DNA of 45,674 nt from an uncultured Alphaproteobacteria bacterium. Its GTDB lineage: Bacteria > Pseudomonadota > Alphaproteobacteria > RF32 > CAG-239. Position 1 is the first letter of the stretch; the number at the start of each line of letters is the position of its first letter. Shown here piece by piece: positions 42,232 to 45,674 of the stretch. Location: assembly GCA_949297665.1 (NCBI GenBank), contig CASFTO010000057.1, positions 1 to 45,674 of the forward strand, read 5' to 3'. Both the position numbers and the translations under genes were made by a program. Under the pieces are notes generated by a model, which saw only the letters and a program-made list of their open reading frames with translations, ran no database searches and was not told the DNA's origin.

Positions 42232-45200
42232 ATGAATAAATACATACTCTTAACCGGCACGGCAATCTGCTTATTTATCGGCACGGCATCTTCCCGTGCA
42301 GCCGATATAGATAATATAGAAGATACAAACATCGTAGGTGGCAGCGGTTACGTTTCCTCCACGCCGAACGGTGAAAATGACACCATGATTTCATTCACAA
42401 CAAAACAAGAAGGACAGGTTATATCCTCTAACGTTGCCATATTAACCAATCAACTCAAAATCAATACCGACCAAATGAGAGATATGCAAAATTCCGTTAA
42501 TGCAACCAGCGCCGGTGTCAGCGAAGTCAAAGGAAAAGTAACCGAAATAGAATCAACACTCAAAACAAAAGCAGACGATGCCGATTTAACAGCACTTGAA
42601 ACCCGTGTTGGCACCACAGAAGAAAATTTAAAATTGAAAGCCGACAACTCCACCGTTACCGCGCTTGATACCCGGGTTAAGACAGCCGAAAACGACATTA
42701 ACGCATTAGAAGCCGAACAAGACGAACAGGATACAAAAATAAATAAAATAACCTCCGGCACCACATACTCCGGCACCGGGCTGGAAACCAATGTCAGAAA
42801 CACGGCAACTTCCGTATTTGACACATCGCTTGACACGGCTATTGCCTCCGGCGGCAGAATCTATAATTTCACCAACCAGCAAATTACAAATGCCGTAGGG
42901 CGCAACGGCGCTATATACAATTTTACATACGATACGTTAGAAGCCGAAGTTGGAGACCGCGGCATCATCAAAGAGGCCATTGATGACACAATCAGCACCG
43001 AGCTGGGCGAAAGCGGCAGCATAAATGAAGCCATATCTTCCGGCGCCGACAGTGCCATAAACAGCTCTTTGAACAGCGGCGGAAAAATCAACCAGGCAAT
43101 CGCCGACGCTACCGACGGTTTGCTTGACCAGGCGACCGCCGACGGCTTATACGCCACTAAAGGTGATCTGGAAGGTTTGGTAACCGGCGACGGAATAAAA
43201 GAAACCGTTAACACCGCCATAAAAGAAAATCTTACCCAATCGGACGGAGAATTAAATACGGCCATTAACAACGCCGTTGAAAATGCAACCTCCGGCCTTG
43301 CCTCCAGCGATGAAATGCAAAGCGCCATCAGCGATGCGATTGGTTCAGGCTTGCAGGATGGCGGCGCTATTGACAGCGCCATTAGCGACGCTGTTACCGG
43401 CGCGACCTCCGGCCTTGCCTCTGAAGAATATGTCAACAACGCCGTAAGTACCGCCAAAGACGAAATATCCGCATCGCTGGACGGCTATGCCACCGATGAA
43501 GAAGTAACCGGCGCCATCGCTGCGGCCACCGGTGCCCTGGAAACGCAAATTGCCGACAAGGTCTCCAAAGAAGATATGAATACCGCCATTACGGAAGCCA
43601 CTTCCGGCCTTGCCAATGAAAGCTACGTTGACAACGCGATTGAAAGCGCCACCTCCGGTTTGCTTGACAAAACTGACGCTGACGGCCTGTATGCCACCAA
43701 AGGCGAACTCCAGTCCGCCAACACCAATATCACGGGTTTACAGGAAAGCGTAAACGGACTGGATGGACGTTTGGATACGGCCGAAACGGAGATTGACAAT
43801 CTGCAAACATCACTTGGCAACAAGGCCGACGTTTCAACCGTAACTGACCTGAGCGACAAAGTAAGCGGTTTGGAAACTTCGCTGGGCGATAAAGCCAACG
43901 CTGCTGATGTTTACAGCAAAGAGGACGCCGACAGTACTTTCTTAAGCAAAGAAGACGCCGCCAACAGCTATGTCAGCAAGGACAATCTGGATACGATTAA
44001 GAATGAAATATCCACGGAGCTGGACGGGCAATACGTTTCGCAAGACGAACTGACCTCAACCGTTCAGGACACCATTACCGAGCAGCTCGACGATACGGTC
44101 AGCGGCGCCGTCAGCAATGAAATCAATAAGCAAACCGAACAACTGGAGCAAACCGTAACCGAAAATGTCAAAGGCAGCCTGAACGAAACTTTCGCCACCG
44201 ACGCGGAATTAGGCGCGGCTAAAGAGGAACTTTCTGAACAGATAACCTCTGCGACAAACGGCCTTTCCGGCAAAATAGACACCATCACTCAGGAAGGCGG
44301 CGCGATTGACACCGCCGTCAGCGAAGCCACAGAGAGTTTGCAGGGCAATATTGACGGTGTTTCCGAAAAAGTTGACGGGCTGTCCGGACGTCTTGATACG
44401 GCTGAAGAGAACATCAGCGGTTTGCAGACGGATATGAGCGCAGCCAAAGAAGATATTGCCGGCCTGCAAACTGATGTCAAAAACCAAGGCGACCGACTGA
44501 CAGCCGCCGAAGGAAATATTACCGACTTGTCAAACGCCTTGGATACAACCGAAAAAGAGATTGACGGCCTGCAATCGGATATGACCGCCGTTAAGGGAGA
44601 TATCTCCACAATCAAAGGGGATATGACTACGGTTAAAGATAATTTAGGCAATTTAACAGACACGGTTAACAATCTGGACAGCACCTATGCCACCGACAAA
44701 GAACTCAAGAACGCCGCCGATTCGCTACAGGGCAACATTGATAAAGTTTCCGGCGACTTAAGCGCTACCAACGAAAAAGTCAGCGGTTTGGAAAGTTCCT
44801 TATCCTCCACTAACGAAAAGGTCAGCGGTTTGGAAGAAAGCTTAAACGATAAAGCCGACGCTTCCGACGTAACGAAACTGGAAAACAGCCTGGCAGAAAC
44901 CAACCAAAGCGTTTCCGATTTAAGCGGCAAGCTGGAAACCACCGACCAAAATGTGGCCAATCTTGAAAGCGAATTGGATAAAACCGACGAAAAAGTTTCG
45001 GCCTTAGACGGGGAACTGGAAAAAACCAACACCGCCGTCGCCGGCAACACGGCCGCCATCACCGCCAATACGGAAGCCATTGGCGATTTGGATAGCGGCA
45101 AAGCAGATAAAACCGAGCTTGAGCAGGCCAAAACCGACCTGTCCGGCCAGATTAACGACATCACCAAAGAAGGCGGTGCAATAGACACGGCGGTAAACAC

Positions 45201-45674
45201 GGCCAAAGAAGAATTAAACGGCACGATTTCCGATACCAAAACCGAACTGCAAGGCAACATAGACACCGCAAAGACCGAACTTGAAGGCAATATTGCAGAC
45301 AGCCTGCAGGAGAGCAAAGACTATACCGATTCCCAATTATCAACGGTTGAAGAAGGCATCTTTGCCAAAGCCGATGAAAAATACGTTACCAACGAAGGGC
45401 TTGACGAAAAAGTTCAAACCTCGGTTGACAGCACCATCGGCGACCGGGTGGAAAATGCCGTCAACTCAACTGTCGGCGATTTGAGCCAGCTCGGCACCGG
45501 CAACAAAAACCTTTCTAACGGTTCAGAGGATGCGCCGAAAACGATTGTTGAAGCCATCAACAACATAGACCAGTCACTGGGCACCATCCACGGTCTTGCC
45601 GACAAATTGGGCGACCAGCACCAGGGCAACCTCGCTCAAGGTACCACCGTTGAGGAACACCTGACTTCGTTGGA
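42232..45674 (+). CDS. Giant coiled-coil surface protein, probably a trimeric autotransporter adhesin (3' end outside window)
   Basis: The frame stays open from the ATG to the window end (1147 complete codons). A signal peptide (MNKYILLTGTAICLFIGTAS, cleavage near SRA-AD) is followed by heptad-rich, Ala/Asp/Thr/Ser/Glu-rich sequence built from degenerate units such as ATSGLAS, GGAIDTAVS, DGLYATKG, LETSLGDKADASDV and YSKEDADSTFLSKEDA. This resembles the stalk of YadA-type trimeric autotransporters. The last visible part, GLADKLGDQHQGNLAQGTTV, is non-repetitive, but the membrane anchor lies beyond the window. AGGA sits 7 bases before the ATG. Base composition is visibly more GC-rich than the rest. 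A coiled-coil protein of other type cannot be excluded until the C-terminus is seen. Confidence 0.8.
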   Translation, partial: MNKYILLTGTAICLFIGTASSRAADIDNIEDTNIVGGSGYVSSTPNGENDTMISFTTKQEGQVISSNVAILTNQLKINTDQMRDMQNSVNATSAGVSEVKGKVTEIESTLKTKADDADLTALETRVGTTEENLKLKADNSTVTALDTRVKTAENDINALEAEQDEQDTKINKITSGTTYSGTGLETNVRNTATSVFDTSLDTAIASGGRIYNFTNQQITNAVGRNGAIYNFTYDTLEAEVGDRGIIKEAIDDTISTELGESGSINEAISSGADSAINSSLNSGGKINQAIADATDGLLDQATADGLYATKGDLEGLVTGDGIKETVNTAIKENLTQSDGELNTAINNAVENATSGLASSDEMQSAISDAIGSGLQDGGAIDSAISDAVTGATSGLASEEYVNNAVSTAKDEISASLDGYATDEEVTGAIAAATGALETQIADKVSKEDMNTAITEATSGLANESYVDNAIESATSGLLDKTDADGLYATKGELQSANTNITGLQESVNGLDGRLDTAETEIDNLQTSLGNKADVSTVTDLSDKVSGLETSLGDKANAADVYSKEDADSTFLSKEDAANSYVSKDNLDTIKNEISTELDGQYVSQDELTSTVQDTITEQLDDTVSGAVSNEINKQTEQLEQTVTENVKGSLNETFATDAELGAAKEELSEQITSATNGLSGKIDTITQEGGAIDTAVSEATESLQGNIDGVSEKVDGLSGRLDTAEENISGLQTDMSAAKEDIAGLQTDVKNQGDRLTAAEGNITDLSNALDTTEKEIDGLQSDMTAVKGDISTIKGDMTTVKDNLGNLTDTVNNLDSTYATDKELKNAADSLQGNIDKVSGDLSATNEKVSGLESSLSSTNEKVSGLEESLNDKADASDVTKLENSLAETNQSVSDLSGKLETTDQNVANLESELDKTDEKVSALDGELEKTNTAVAGNTAAITANTEAIGDLDSGKADKTELEQAKTDLSGQINDITKEGGAIDTAVNTAKEELNGTISDTKTELQGNIDTAKTELEGNIADSLQESKDYTDSQLSTVEEGIFAKADEKYVTNEGLDEKVQTSVDSTIGDRVENAVNSTVGDLSQLGTGNKNLSNGSEDAPKTIVEAINNIDQSLGTIHGLADKLGDQHQGNLAQGTTVEEHLTSL

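Noticed and set aside
42450..45629. Several open frames on the minus strand opposite the coiled-coil gene
   Set aside because: They are Ser/Ala/Val/Leu-rich mirrors of the repetitive plus-strand codons, with no recognisable domains or ribosome sites.

Overview
The window is one stretch of an AT-rich bacterial chromosome, most probably from an alphaproteobacterium. The best marker is a CtrA-type cell-cycle response regulator (9988-10674). A candidate SAM-II-type riboswitch before metK, DUF2333, DUF3015 and a GtrII/GtrB-type envelope glycosylation set are compatible with that. A very large autotransporter, a second giant coiled-coil surface protein and several exported proteins suggest a host-associated, perhaps gut, lineage; this lifestyle is inference. 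No phage, plasmid, CRISPR array or classical insertion sequence was seen. One palindromic MITE-like element is present.

Layout. 1-471: minus-strand tRNA-Tyr, tRNA-Gly and the start of tuf, with a good promoter. 542-2186: murQ and rlmB. 2249-9818 (minus): a hydrophilic unknown protein, a ~1866-residue autotransporter with an ankyrin-like N-terminus, a small lipoprotein and sodB. 9893-10733: ctrA with a palindrome in its promoter. 10782-14160 (minus): an orphan pseudopilin, a structured intergenic region, a DUF4105/outer-membrane protein and a DUF3015 protein. 14361-16222: greA with an attenuator-like leader, a peroxiredoxin with a Cys-rich N-terminus, and a DUF486 membrane protein broken by a frameshift. 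16290-20768 (minus): tRNA-Ser, a nitroreductase, a pentapeptide-repeat protein, an AmpG-like permease and a GtrB-like glycosyltransferase.

20944-27610 is a tight plus-strand run: murJ, DUF2333, nfu, a Bax-like glucosaminidase, gloB, an orphan histidine kinase and infA. Four of its junctions overlap or abut. 27687-28562 (minus) holds two small exported proteins (BOF/YgiW and DUF192). 28647-34481 is a glycosylation cassette: three GtrII-like membrane proteins and one GtrB-like polyprenyl-phosphate glycosyltransferase. 34558-38181 holds recJ, DUF502 and a short, Cys-rich, divergent metK behind the riboswitch candidate. A flotillin (minus) and dnaK (plus) follow. dnaJ is not next to dnaK; instead there is a 129-bp perfect-arm palindromic element and then a very long coiled-coil adhesin-like gene of visibly higher GC, cut by the window end.

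A shared theme is the cell envelope. Muropeptide recycling (MurQ, AmpG), lipid II flipping (MurJ), wall trimming (Bax-like), surface-glycan decoration (GtrII/GtrB) and large exported surface proteins lie among housekeeping genes. All assignments are from reading the sequence; no database search was run.
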